From an uncultured Candidatus Melainabacteria bacterium (lineage in GTDB: Bacteria > Cyanobacteriota > Vampirovibrionia > Gastranaerophilales > Gastranaerophilaceae), in the NCBI GenBank assembly GCA_934699705.1, contig CAKUXD010000031.1, forward strand, positions 1-22,355: a stretch of DNA of 22,355 bases, read 5' to 3'. The notes beneath the pieces were generated by a model that did no database searches, was not told where the DNA came from, and worked only from the letters and a program-made list of their open reading frames with translations. Made by a program: the position numbers and the translations under genes. Each line of letters opens with the position of its first letter. Within the stretch, counting starts at the first letter, position 1. Positions 15,466-22,355 of the stretch are shown here, piece after piece.

Positions 15466-16501
15466 TAGCTTTATTCCTTTTATTGTAGGCAAATGATGAA
15501 AATAAAGACGCAAGAATAAATGCTAATCCAAGCAAGCCAGTTACAACTTCTGGGACTTCAACACAGGTTGAAATGAACATTATTATGGCTAAAGCTCCAA
15601 TTGCCCAGTGCGCGCCATGTTCTAAATATATATATTGGTCAAGCGTTTTCTTTTCAACAAGCATTATAGTAAGCGAACGAACAAACATTGCGCCGATAGA
15701 TAAACCAATTGTGATAATTAAAATATCCTGACTTAATGCAAAAGCGCCAAGTACACCGTCAAGAGAGAAAGACGCATCAATTAATTCTAAATATAAGAAA
15801 GCAACAAGTCCGCCACCTTTTGCGCATTGTGCTAGTTCAAGCGCACGTTTTTGCTCGTGTTTTTCTAACCAATGTGTAATTCCGTCAATTAGTAAATATG
15901 TTATAACCCCGACTACACCTGAAAAAAGAACTGATGCTTTAAATTCAGGGACAATAAAGTGTTGAGTTATTAAAACAGCCGTTAAGGTTATAACTGTTTC
16001 AAAGCCTTTGATGTTACCTAAATGAGAGCAACATGGTTCAATGCCTTTTATCCAATGAACATTTTTTTCGCAATTAAAGAAATAGTTCATAAATAACATT
16101 AATAGGAAAGCACCGCCGAAAGATACGATTGGTGCGTGAGTTAAGTGTAAATAATGAGCGTATTGTTGAGAGTCTGTAAGAGCTATTTTAGCGACAGTTA
16201 AGATATTTAATTTTGCAAATATACCTACAACCAATAGTGGGAATAAAAATCTCATTCCAAATACGGCAATTAAAATCCCCCAGGTTAAAAATCTATGTTG
16301 CCAAACGTGTTCCATTTTTTCGAGTTTTAAGGCATTAACAACTGCGTTATCAAACGATAAACTAACTTCCAAAATACCTAAAATTAACGCAATAAATACA
16401 CACAACAATCCTGAGCCGTTATGAACGTGTTCGCCCCAAAAGTAGGCTGCGATTATCCCTAAAATAGTTACTAAAAACGAACCTCTAAAATACTTCATCA
16501 T
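15455..16501 (-). CDS. DUF475 / TerC-like integral membrane protein
   Basis: A 348-residue protein with about nine hydrophobic segments, matching the DUF475 branch of the LysE/TerC superfamily. The two acidic repeat motifs are LEVSLSFDNAVVNA (44-57) and ELIDASFSLDGVLGAFA (about 237-253), followed by YLEHGAHWAIG. Paired Glu/Asp in membrane segments fit a metal-ion exporter or carrier (TerC relatives handle Mn2+ or tellurite stress), but this branch has no firm function. Two adjacent ATG codons start it; the first overlaps the stop of the upstream kinase gene by one base (TAATG), with AAAGGA upstream, so translation is coupled. Confidence 0.85.
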   Translation of the reverse strand: MMKYFRGSFLVTILGIIAAYFWGEHVHNGSGLLCVFIALILGILEVSLSFDNAVVNALKLEKMEHVWQHRFLTWGILIAVFGMRFLFPLLVVGIFAKLNILTVAKIALTDSQQYAHYLHLTHAPIVSFGGAFLLMLFMNYFFNCEKNVHWIKGIEPCCSHLGNIKGFETVITLTAVLITQHFIVPEFKASVLFSGVVGVITYLLIDGITHWLEKHEQKRALELAQCAKGGGLVAFLYLELIDASFSLDGVLGAFALSQDILIITIGLSIGAMFVRSLTIMLVEKKTLDQYIYLEHGAHWAIGALAIIMFISTCVEVPEVVTGLLGLAFILASLFSSFAYNKRNKANEN

Positions 16502-17013
16502 TATCTTAATTCCTTTATTAATTTAAATGCTTTTTCCTTTAATTCTTCATAGCTAGAGTCATTTTGAATTACATAATCCCAGTTAGTGATGTTATCAAGA
16601 CCTGTTTCTGTAATATCATTTTCTCCGATTAATTCACCTCTTGTAGCTCTAATTTCTCGGGGACATTCAATTCTAATTGCCACAGCGCCAGCATGTTTGA
16701 AGGTTTCATATTCAAAAGGTACTCTAACGTCAGTTACCATAATATTTCCGTCTTCTGCAATGATTTTTTTTAACCAGTAATCATCACTTTGACTTCTGCC
16801 CCAATTGCCTAAATCTATTAAACCTTGTCTGTATTGCGCTTTGTTTTTTTCAATTTCTTCGTAAGTTAAATTGTGTTGGCGTCCGTATTCAAGTTTAATT
16901 ATGTCGCCCATTGCGCATCTGTGATATTCGGGCATGTTTTCTAATAAAATTTTAGCTAAAGTGTCTTTGCCAGAATACTGTTTCCCTGAAAAAATAATTA
17001 TTTTATCTGCCAT
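16501..17013 (-). CDS. P-loop (deoxy)nucleotide monophosphate kinase-like protein
   Basis: A 170-residue cytoplasmic kinase-fold protein. The Walker A loop GKQYSGKDT occupies residues 10-18, with the GKD[ST] variant seen in phage-type dNMP kinases and animal-type phosphomevalonate kinases. NIMVTDVRVPFEYETFK is the Walker B/adenylate-kinase-like segment and IRIECPREIRATR a lid-like Arg-rich stretch. The phosphate acceptor (a nucleotide or another small molecule) cannot be decided from sequence. The start at 17013 is preferred: AGGGA lies 10 nt upstream, the family starts here, and a longer TTG-started version would run through the promoter's TATAAT. First gene of the kinase-DUF475-glycosyltransferase operon. 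Confidence 0.8.
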   Translation of the reverse strand: MADKIIIFSGKQYSGKDTLAKILLENMPEYHRCAMGDIIKLEYGRQHNLTYEEIEKNKAQYRQGLIDLGNWGRSQSDDYWLKKIIAEDGNIMVTDVRVPFEYETFKHAGAVAIRIECPREIRATRGELIGENDITETGLDNITNWDYVIQNDSSYEELKEKAFKLIKELR

Positions 17014-17043
17014 TTTTTTTATCCCTGCTAGTTTTACGAAGTT

Positions 17044-17072
17044 ATTATATTTCAAATATTTTAATAATTCAA
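17044..17072 (-). promoter_or_regulatory. Promoter of the kinase-DUF475-GT2 operon
   Basis: On the minus strand TTGAAT (17067-17072), 17 nt, then TATAAT (17044-17049), about 30 nt before the ATG at 17013. Its -35 lies only nine bases from that of the divergent glyQ promoter, so the two promoters are back to back. Confidence 0.7.
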
Positions 17073-17081
17073 TATTTTAAC

Positions 17082-17111
17082 TTGATTTTTGGCATGCCTT
17101 TAGGCTATAAT
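17082..17111 (+). promoter_or_regulatory. Promoter of glyQ and the permease genes
   Basis: TTGATT (17082-17087), an 18-nt spacer, then TATAAT (17106-17111), 36 nt ahead of the glyQ ATG at 17148. The upstream in-frame TTG at 17082 is the first part of this -35, so it is not the start codon. Confidence 0.75.
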
Positions 17112-17147
17112 GAACTAAAGTTATATAGTTGGAAAGTCGGAAATAAA

Positions 17148-18023
17148 ATGGCATTAAATTTTCAAGAATTAATATTTAATTTACAAAAATATTGGGCTGA
17201 TCAGGGTTGTATTGTTCAACAGCCTTACGATATAGAAAAGGGAGCATCAACCATGAATCCTGCAACGTTTTTGAAAGCATTAGGGCCAGAACCTTGGCAT
17301 ACTGCGATGGTTGAACCTTGTAGACGACCAACTGATGCAAGATATGGCGAAAATCCTAATAGATTGGGGCATTATTACCAATTTCAGGTCATAATGAAGC
17401 CTACTCCTGACGATGCTCAGGAATTATATTTAAAATCTCTTGAAGCAATAGGTATTGATTTAACTAAACACGATGTTCGTTTTGTTGAAGATAACTGGGA
17501 ATCACCGACTTTAGGTGCAGCTGGCGTAGGTTGGGAAGTTTGGCTTGATGGTATGGAAATTACTCAGTTCACATATTTCCAACAAGTTGGCGGATTAGAA
17601 GTTAAACCAGTCGCTTTAGAATTGACTTATGGTGTAGAACGTATTGCTATGTATTTGCAAAATGTTCAACATTTCAAAGATATTAAATGGAATGAAAAAT
17701 ATAATTACGGCGAAATCTTCATGCAAAATGAAGTAGAGCAATCAAAATATAATTTTGAAGTTTCAAATACTGAGTCTTTATTCAAAATGTTTGATTTGTT
17801 TCAATCAGAAGTTGATAATTGTGTAGAAAATGAGCTTGTTTTACCTGCTTATGACTACGTTTTAAAATGTTCTCATACTTTTAACCTTCTTGATGCAAGA
17901 GGTGTAATTAGTAAAGATGAACGTAATAATTTTATAAACCGTATTAGAACGATGGCTTCGAAAGTAGCTAAATTATATGTAATTCAAAGAGAAAAAATGG
18001 GATTCCCTCTTTGTAAGGATTAG
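17148..18023 (+). CDS. glyQ: Glycine--tRNA ligase alpha subunit
   Basis: A 291-residue subunit of the bacterial alpha2-beta2 glycyl-tRNA synthetase, which activates glycine and charges tRNA-Gly. It starts MALNFQELIFNLQKYWADQG, followed by CIVQQPYDIEKGASTMNPATF, EPWHTAMVEPCRRPTDARYG, NRLGHYYQFQVI and ELTYGVERIAMYLQ, a near-canonical GlyQ core. The length is close to the 303 residues of E. coli GlyQ. The start at 17148 is fixed by the promoter just upstream and by GGAAAG at 17131-17136. The beta subunit gene glyS, often next to it, is not in the window; two amino-acid permeases follow after 17 nt. Confidence 0.96.
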   Translation: MALNFQELIFNLQKYWADQGCIVQQPYDIEKGASTMNPATFLKALGPEPWHTAMVEPCRRPTDARYGENPNRLGHYYQFQVIMKPTPDDAQELYLKSLEAIGIDLTKHDVRFVEDNWESPTLGAAGVGWEVWLDGMEITQFTYFQQVGGLEVKPVALELTYGVERIAMYLQNVQHFKDIKWNEKYNYGEIFMQNEVEQSKYNFEVSNTESLFKMFDLFQSEVDNCVENELVLPAYDYVLKCSHTFNLLDARGVISKDERNNFINRIRTMASKVAKLYVIQREKMGFPLCKD

Positions 18024-18040
18024 AGATACGAAAGAAAGAA

Positions 18041-19657
18041 ATGGCAACAAAAAGAGAATTTAGAATTGATTTTACCAAAGCTGGTTTAAGTAATTTATTA
18101 AGACGTAAAAAAACAGATGAAATGTTGAAAGATGCAAAGCGTAACGGTTTAAAGAAAACGCTTACAGCTTTTGACTTGGTAATTTTGGGTGTTGGTGCAA
18201 TTATTGGTTCAGGAATTTTTGCAGTTGTGGGTATTGCAGCTGCTGGAGGTCCTGAAAGTGTTGGGGCTGGTCCTGCACTTCTTGTATCAATGGTGATTGC
18301 AGCAATTGCCTGTGTTTTTTCCGCTCTTTGTTATTGTGAATTTGCAACAATGTTACCAGTTGCAGGTGGTGCTTATATTTATACTTTTGCAACATTGGGC
18401 GAATTTATGGCTTGGATGGTTGGCTGGATTTTGATGCTTGAGTATGGTTTAGGATTTATTGCTGTTTCTTGTGCTTGGTCAAATCATGTTGTACAGTTTT
18501 TAAAAGGATTTCAAGGGGTTTTACCAAGTTGGCTTACAAATCCACCGTTGTGGCTTGTTTCTGATTACAGAACTGTTATGGCTCAGGCTGATTGTTGTAA
18601 TGCAATGAAGGAAGCTATACCAACAATTTTTGGTATTCCAATTTGTATAAATGTACCTGCAATATTTATTATTTTGTTTATTACGTGGGTATTAAAACGT
18701 GGTACAAAAGATTCAACTATAATGGCTACCGTTATGGTTGTAATAAAACTTTCAGTAATCGCCTTGTTTATTTTAGTAGGTGCATTTTATGTAAAACCTG
18801 CAAATTGGGTGCCGTTTGCGCCTAATGGATTTGAAGGGATATTCATGGGTGCATTTATAATTTTCTTTGCATACATCGGTTTTGATGCTCTTGCAACTAC
18901 CGCAGAGGAGTGTAAAAATCCACAAAGAGATTTACCAATAGGTATTATTGGTTCTTTGCTTGTTACAACTATTGTTTATGTGCTTGTAGCTTTAGTTTTA
19001 ACTGGTATGCAACCAACTAGTGGAGTTGTAATTCCGCAAGAATTTTTGAAAGCTCCAATGGCTTACGTTATGACAATGGTTCATCAAGACTGGGTTGCAG
19101 GATTTATTTCAGTTGGTTCTATTGCAGGTCTAACTTCAGTTTTATTAGTATTATTAATGGCTAGTACACGTATTTTATACGCAATGAGTCGTGATAATTT
19201 TTTACCACCGATATTTAGAAAATTACACCGAAAAACAAGAACACCAAATATTATAACTTATTTTGTATCAATTATTTCAATATTTTGTGTTTTAGGTTTA
19301 GATTTGAATGTAGCGGCGGAATTATGTAATTTTGGTACGTTTACATCATTTATTATAATCTGTGTTGCAGTTTTAATATTGAGAAAACTTGAACCAAATA
19401 GACATAGACCATTTAAAGTCCCATTTTCACCTTTGTTTCCTTTATTAGGTGTTTTATGTTGTGGAGGTTTAATGATATTTTCATTAAGAACTCTTACAAC
19501 ATCAGCTGTATTATTCCCATTATGGTTAGGTGTTGGAGCTTTAATTTACTTCCACTATGGATATAAGAAAAACCGTAAAAAAGAAGCTAAAAGATTAGAA
19601 ATTAAATTGAAAGCTATCGAAAAAACTAGATTGAAAGAATTAGAGAATGGACAATAA
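18041..19657 (+). CDS. APC-family amino acid permease, copy 1
   Basis: A 538-residue inner-membrane transporter of the amino acid-polyamine-organocation superfamily, most like the cationic amino acid transporter (CAT/YfnA) group. About 12 hydrophobic segments are visible. TM1 has LGVGAIIGSGIFAVVG with the unwound GSGIF substrate loop, and a long conserved block PNGFEGIFMGAFIIFFAYIG, FDALATTAEECKNPQRDLP lies around residues 260-305. A basic tail (KKNRKKEAKRLE) follows the last segment. The start has only a weak purine stretch (GAAAG). It sits 17 nt after glyQ and its end overlaps the next permease by 11 nt, so the three genes probably form one transcript. Substrate unproven. Confidence 0.9.
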   Translation: MATKREFRIDFTKAGLSNLLRRKKTDEMLKDAKRNGLKKTLTAFDLVILGVGAIIGSGIFAVVGIAAAGGPESVGAGPALLVSMVIAAIACVFSALCYCEFATMLPVAGGAYIYTFATLGEFMAWMVGWILMLEYGLGFIAVSCAWSNHVVQFLKGFQGVLPSWLTNPPLWLVSDYRTVMAQADCCNAMKEAIPTIFGIPICINVPAIFIILFITWVLKRGTKDSTIMATVMVVIKLSVIALFILVGAFYVKPANWVPFAPNGFEGIFMGAFIIFFAYIGFDALATTAEECKNPQRDLPIGIIGSLLVTTIVYVLVALVLTGMQPTSGVVIPQEFLKAPMAYVMTMVHQDWVAGFISVGSIAGLTSVLLVLLMASTRILYAMSRDNFLPPIFRKLHRKTRTPNIITYFVSIISIFCVLGLDLNVAAELCNFGTFTSFIIICVAVLILRKLEPNRHRPFKVPFSPLFPLLGVLCCGGLMIFSLRTLTTSAVLFPLWLGVGALIYFHYGYKKNRKKEAKRLEIKLKAIEKTRLKELENGQ

Positions 19658-21221
19658 CTCGGCAAGTAATAATAAAACAAATAAAATTAAGACCTTGTTC
19701 AAGCAGATGTTGACTAAAAAAAGCACTGAAGAATTAATTTCTGCAAGTAAACATTCTGAGTTGAAAAAAACATTAAATGCTTTTGATTTAATTATTTTAG
19801 GCATAGGCGCAGTTGTTGGAACAGGCATTTTTACAATCATCGGAATTGCCGCTCAAGGTGGTGATGGTGGAGTTGCAGCTGGTCCTTCGCTTACTGTTTC
19901 AATGGTAATAGCGGCAATTGCTTGTATTTTTTCAGCTCTTTGTTACAGTGAATTTGCGTCAATGATTCCTGTTGCAGGTAGTGCATATACTTATACTTAT
20001 GCGACGATGGGCGAATTTATGGCCTGGATGGTTGGCTGGATTTTGATGTTGGAATATTTAATCAGTAATATCACTGTTGCAAGTGCATGGACTGGTTATT
20101 TTATGCAATTATTAAAAGGTTTTGAACATGTTCTTCCGAATTGGTTGGTTAATCCTCCGATTTGGCTGGTAAATGATTATAGAAGTTCTTTGGCAATTTG
20201 TTCAAAATCAGGCTTAAATCCGCATGATGTGATGCCTTATTTGTTTGGAGTTATACCTGTTTCAATTAATATTCCAGCGATTTTAATTGTTTTAATATTG
20301 ACTATACTCTTAATAAAGGGTGTTAAGGAATCTACGAAATTTGCAACAATAATGGTATTTGTTAATCTATTTATAATAATCTCATTTGTTGTAGTTGGAG
20401 CTTTTTATATAAAACCAGAAAACTGGACTCCATTTGCGCCAAATGGTTTTGAAGGTGTATTTATGGGTGCATTTATAATTTTCTTTGCATATATCGGCTT
20501 TGACGCTATTTCTACTACGGCAGAGGAAACAAAAAATCCACAAAGAGATTTACCAATTGGTATTTTAGGCACATTAATATTATGTACAACTTTATATGTT
20601 GCAGTAGCGTTAGTTTTGACGGGTATGGTTAATTATCAAAATATTGATATTCAAGCTCCTATTGCGGCAGCTATGCGACTTGTTGGTCATGATAAGTTCG
20701 CAGGATTTATTTCTGTCGGGGCGTTGGCAGGTTTAACCTCAGTTTTGCTTGTTTATCAATTGGGTGCAACAAGAATTTTGTATGCAATTAGTAGAGATAA
20801 ATTTATTCCAAAAGGATTGCGCAGAGTTCATAGACACAACAGAACACCTTATGTTTTAACTTGGTTGGCAGCTTTTGTTGTTATTATTGGTTCATTCTTC
20901 TTAGATTTAAAAGTTTCAGCAGAATTATGTAATTTTGGTACTTTCTTAACTTTTATTATTGTATGTGCTGCGATTATTATTTTAAGAAAAACAGAACCAG
21001 ATACTCCAAGAGCATTTAAAGTTCCGTTTGTTCCTTTATTTCCAATTTTGGGAATTTTGATGAGTGGTAGTTTAATGTTCTACTCAATGGGTTCGTTAAA
21101 AACATCTTCAGCGTGGTTTATAGCGTGGTTAATCTGTGGTGTTTTAATTTATGCTTGTTATGGCTATAAACAAAGGCGTATTGAAGAACACAGAAAAGCG
21201 TTTTATAGTAGAAAAAAATAA
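19647..21221 (+). CDS. APC-family amino acid permease, copy 2
   Basis: A 524-residue paralogue of the preceding gene, with the same segment order and long shared stretches (WMVGWILMLEY, PNGFEGVFMGAFIIFFAYIG, NPQRDLPIGI, AELCNFGTF, PFKVPF-like APRAFKVPF). TM1 carries GTGIF where copy 1 has GSGIF. Divergence is concentrated in the segment after WILMLEY (SNITVASAWTG against GFIAVSCAWSN) and in the extracellular loops, so the two may differ in substrate. The ATG lies inside copy 1 (GAGAATGGACAATAA), shifted one base back. This is best explained by an old tandem duplication with translational coupling. Confidence 0.9.
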   Translation: MDNNSASNNKTNKIKTLFKQMLTKKSTEELISASKHSELKKTLNAFDLIILGIGAVVGTGIFTIIGIAAQGGDGGVAAGPSLTVSMVIAAIACIFSALCYSEFASMIPVAGSAYTYTYATMGEFMAWMVGWILMLEYLISNITVASAWTGYFMQLLKGFEHVLPNWLVNPPIWLVNDYRSSLAICSKSGLNPHDVMPYLFGVIPVSINIPAILIVLILTILLIKGVKESTKFATIMVFVNLFIIISFVVVGAFYIKPENWTPFAPNGFEGVFMGAFIIFFAYIGFDAISTTAEETKNPQRDLPIGILGTLILCTTLYVAVALVLTGMVNYQNIDIQAPIAAAMRLVGHDKFAGFISVGALAGLTSVLLVYQLGATRILYAISRDKFIPKGLRRVHRHNRTPYVLTWLAAFVVIIGSFFLDLKVSAELCNFGTFLTFIIVCAAIIILRKTEPDTPRAFKVPFVPLFPILGILMSGSLMFYSMGSLKTSSAWFIAWLICGVLIYACYGYKQRRIEEHRKAFYSRKK

Positions 21222-21259
21222 TGAAATATGTTATACCTGCAAAAAACAAGGAGAATAGT

Positions 21260-21313
21260 ATGAAAAACGTTATGAATACTGGTTTTTGTCATGGGGGGGG
21301 GGGTAAAACCTAG
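21260..21313 (+). other. Ribosome-binding-site-linked start, out of frame with pilin
   Basis: AAGGAG (21248-21253) lies 6 nt before the ATG at 21260, the best initiation signal upstream of the prepilin. In the given sequence this frame reads MKNVMNTGFCHGGGGKT and stops at TAG (21311-21313) just after the G-run. With one G fewer, or two more, it would continue directly into the prepilin frame (…HGGGVKPSCNATF). Confidence 0.75.
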
Positions 21314-22205
21314 TTGTAATGCTACTTTCCCATATTTAATAAAAAAGTTTTTTGAGAGTTTAAAAAAGAAGTGTTGTGAATTGTCGCTTGTGAATAATAA
21401 ACAAGCAAATGACAACAAAGCCGATTCACCACTAACCATTCACAAAAGACAACTGTCTTTGATTATTGCTTCACTCGGACAAGTTGCTCATTTCACTAGC
21501 GTTGTCATTCGCAATGACAATAAAGTCGACTCACCACTCACTGCTCACAACTCACTAGTAAAAACTATCGCTTTTACTCTTGCTGAAACCCTTGTCGTAA
21601 TGGGCATTATTGGCGTAGTTGCGGCGTTGACTATTCCAAACTTAAACCAATCGACAGGCGACAGAGAAAAAGTTGCAAAATTAAAAAAGATTTATTCAAA
21701 CCTAGAAGACGCTTTTGGTCGCGCAACTGCGGTTTATGGTCCTATTGATGAATGGTTTACTGGTATTCCCCAAAATGATTCTGATACCGTACTTATTCGT
21801 GTTGCTGATCGTATAACAGAATTTATGAAAATATCAAAAAAAATTGATGATGAACATTTTGTATTGGCTGATGGAGCTAGTGTAGCTATTTGGGGTGCTA
21901 ATGAAGGTACGCCTGTTAACGAATATCCAAATGCAAAATTTTATGGAGAAATTGATGTTGATATAGATGGTCCAAATAAAGGGAAAAATGCTCCAGGTTA
22001 TGATAACTTTAATTTTATAATAACAGAACAAGGTATTTTACCTAGTGATACAGAAAGTAGGATTATCGACCATATCGATGATATGCCTTGTTATGGCGGT
22101 AATGGTAGTTATTATTGTACATCTTGGGTTATTATTAACGGTAACATGGATTATTTGAAATGTTATGATGAATTAAGTTGGAGCGGTAAAACAAGTTGTA
22201 AATAG
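21291..22205 (+). CDS. Type IV prepilin-like protein, probably phase-off as read
   Basis: A 304-residue product as read from the ATG at 21291, which has no ribosome binding site of its own. The N-methylation/cleavage motif is KTIA-FTLAETLVVMGIIGVVAALTIPNL, with cleavage expected after Ala94 and the conserved Glu at 99. It marks a type IV pilin or type II secretion pseudopilin, processed by prepilin peptidase. The mature part (about 210 residues) has DVDIDGPNKGKNAPGYD, a probable Ca-binding/loop signature of pseudopilins, and a C-terminal pair of Cys pairs (CYGG...YYC, KCYDEL...SCK). The pre-cleavage leader is about 94 residues, where 5-25 is usual, and contains repeats and palindromes. The AAGGAG-linked ATG at 21260 is out of frame because of the 11-G tract. 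Alternatives are a real phase-off allele, a homopolymer error, or use of an internal TTG/GTG near 21381. Confidence 0.8.
   Translation: MGGGVKPSCNATFPYLIKKFFESLKKKCCELSLVNNKQANDNKADSPLTIHKRQLSLIIASLGQVAHFTSVVIRNDNKVDSPLTAHNSLVKTIAFTLAETLVVMGIIGVVAALTIPNLNQSTGDREKVAKLKKIYSNLEDAFGRATAVYGPIDEWFTGIPQNDSDTVLIRVADRITEFMKISKKIDDEHFVLADGASVAIWGANEGTPVNEYPNAKFYGEIDVDIDGPNKGKNAPGYDNFNFIITEQGILPSDTESRIIDHIDDMPCYGGNGSYYCTSWVIINGNMDYLKCYDELSWSGKTSCK
21293..21303 (+). repeat. Poly-G tract of 11 bases in a hairpin loop
   Basis: Eleven consecutive G, the only long G or C run in a very AT-rich window. It is flanked by ACTGGTTTT (21278-21286) and AAAACCTAGT (21305-21314), which pair apart from one bulged T, so the tract sits in the loop of a potential hairpin. 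Runs of this length are prone to slippage in replication and in sequencing. Confidence 0.9.
21381..21520 (+). repeat. Three palindromes inside the prepilin leader
   Basis: Three hairpin-forming sequences lie in about 140 nt of coding sequence. They are an imperfect one from TTGTCGCTTGT to GACAA (21381-21415); AAAGACA-AC-TGTCTTT (21445-21460); and the perfect TTGTCATT-CGC-AATGACAA (21502-21520). The first and third share the TTGTC...GACAA ends and each runs into one copy of the 38-bp direct repeat. This resembles small palindromic units that insert in frame into genes. Confidence 0.75.
21408..21550 (+). repeat. Direct repeat pair of 38 bp in the prepilin leader
   Basis: Copies at 21408-21445 and 21513-21550 match at 31 of 38 positions by my alignment and encode NDNKADSPLTIHK and NDNKVDSPLTAHN. 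Each begins within the right arm of a TTGTC...GACAA palindrome, so hairpin plus repeat form one duplicated unit spaced about 105 bp apart, which keeps the reading frame. Confidence 0.85.
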
Positions 22206-22214
22206 AATATTAAC

Positions 22215-22258
22215 CTAGTTTACATTATAATTATTAAGAAATGTAAACTAGTGCTTTT
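22215..22258 (+). terminator. Hairpin after the prepilin gene
   Basis: CTAGTTTACATT (22215-22226) and AATGTAAACTAG (22240-22251) are perfect 12-bp inverted arms around a 13-nt loop, nine bases after the prepilin stop, followed by TGCTTTT. The stem is long but AT-rich and the T-tract short, so it may be a terminator, an mRNA-end stabiliser or an operator. Confidence 0.6.
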
Positions 22259-22305
22259 CTAAAAAGGCAATTTTTTGAGAAAAAATTTCTTTATATAAGT
22301 ACGAG
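22257..22305 (+). promoter_or_regulatory. Promoter with TACGAGA discriminator (copy B)
   Basis: CAATTTTTT (22268-22276) and CTTTATATAAGTACGAGA (22289-22306) repeat the arrangement of copy A base for base over most of their length and with identical spacing. It points rightward. No ATG follows within the remaining 50 bases, so the gene it serves lies beyond the window, with an untranslated leader of at least about 45 nt. Confidence 0.6.
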
Positions 22306-22355
22306 AGATATTTAAGATTATAAATCGTACAAAAACCACATTATAGTTTGCAGTA

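Noticed and set aside
21293..21303. The ATG at 21291 as a normal, regulated start for the prepilin
   Set aside because: It has no purine-rich ribosome binding site, and the AAGGAG-linked ATG at 21260 is far better. I kept the coordinates for the open frame but treat this start as doubtful.
21381..21550. A CRISPR array
   Set aside because: There are only two repeats, they diverge at several positions, and they lie within an open coding frame.

Overview
The window is AT-rich (roughly two thirds A+T by eye) and bacterial, with short intergenic gaps, many overlapping starts and stops, and no rRNA, tRNA, IS element or CRISPR array that I can see. The prepilin-like protein at the right end (AFTLAE...GIIGVVAALTIPNL, then a DxDGxxxGxNxxGxD segment), the very low GC and the mixture of peptidoglycan genes with two unusual 'FxGN' proteins suggest an uncultured gut-type relative of Cyanobacteria (Melainabacteria/Vampirovibrionia, Gastranaerophilales). 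That placement is my inference from protein style and was not tested.

Layout, left to right. (i) 23-1600, minus: a putative zinc metallopeptidase with a short N-terminal INFSGN tag and its own promoter. (ii) 1853-3515, minus: a YraN-family protein overlapped by a dicarboxylate/amino-acid:cation symporter. (iii) 3603-9097, minus: a compact cell-wall/division operon murC-murB-ddl-ftsQ, followed 11 nt later by an NAD+ synthetase gene whose glutaminase half has decayed. (iv) 9190-11446, minus: a lone sugar-type ABC permease and a periplasmic 5'-nucleotidase separated by one base. (v) 11509-14342, plus: a phosphomannomutase/phosphoglucomutase, then a glycine-zipper protein with an N-terminal PSFTGN tag, ended by a strong bidirectional terminator. 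(vi) 14467-17013, minus: a 59-residue gene, then a P-loop kinase, a DUF475/TerC-like membrane protein and a small GT2 glycosyltransferase that form an overlapping operon. (vii) 17148-22205, plus: glyQ, two overlapping tandem amino-acid permeases, and a prepilin gene with a poly-G tract.

The observations most worth following are these. First, a promoter-like sequence (CTTTATATAAnTACGAGA with conserved upstream A/T blocks) occurs ahead of both FxGN-tagged proteins and again at the right edge, while the ordinary sigma-70-type promoters elsewhere in the window lack the TACGAGA part. This looks like a small co-regulated family with a common N-terminal tag. Second, the NAD+ synthetase keeps its ATP-pyrophosphatase half but has lost all three nitrilase-type catalytic positions of the glutaminase half. 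Third, the prepilin gene carries an 11-G tract placed so that the ATG with the good ribosome binding site is out of frame with the pilin. Loss of one G, or gain of two, would join them, which is the geometry of a phase-variable switch. Its 94-residue pre-cleavage leader is built from palindromes and a 38-bp direct repeat.

Together the recognised genes cover cell-wall precursor synthesis and division, sugar-phosphate interconversion, NAD+ synthesis, amino-acid and metal transport, glycine tRNA charging and surface or secreted proteins: a mostly core chromosomal region with a few lineage-specific genes.
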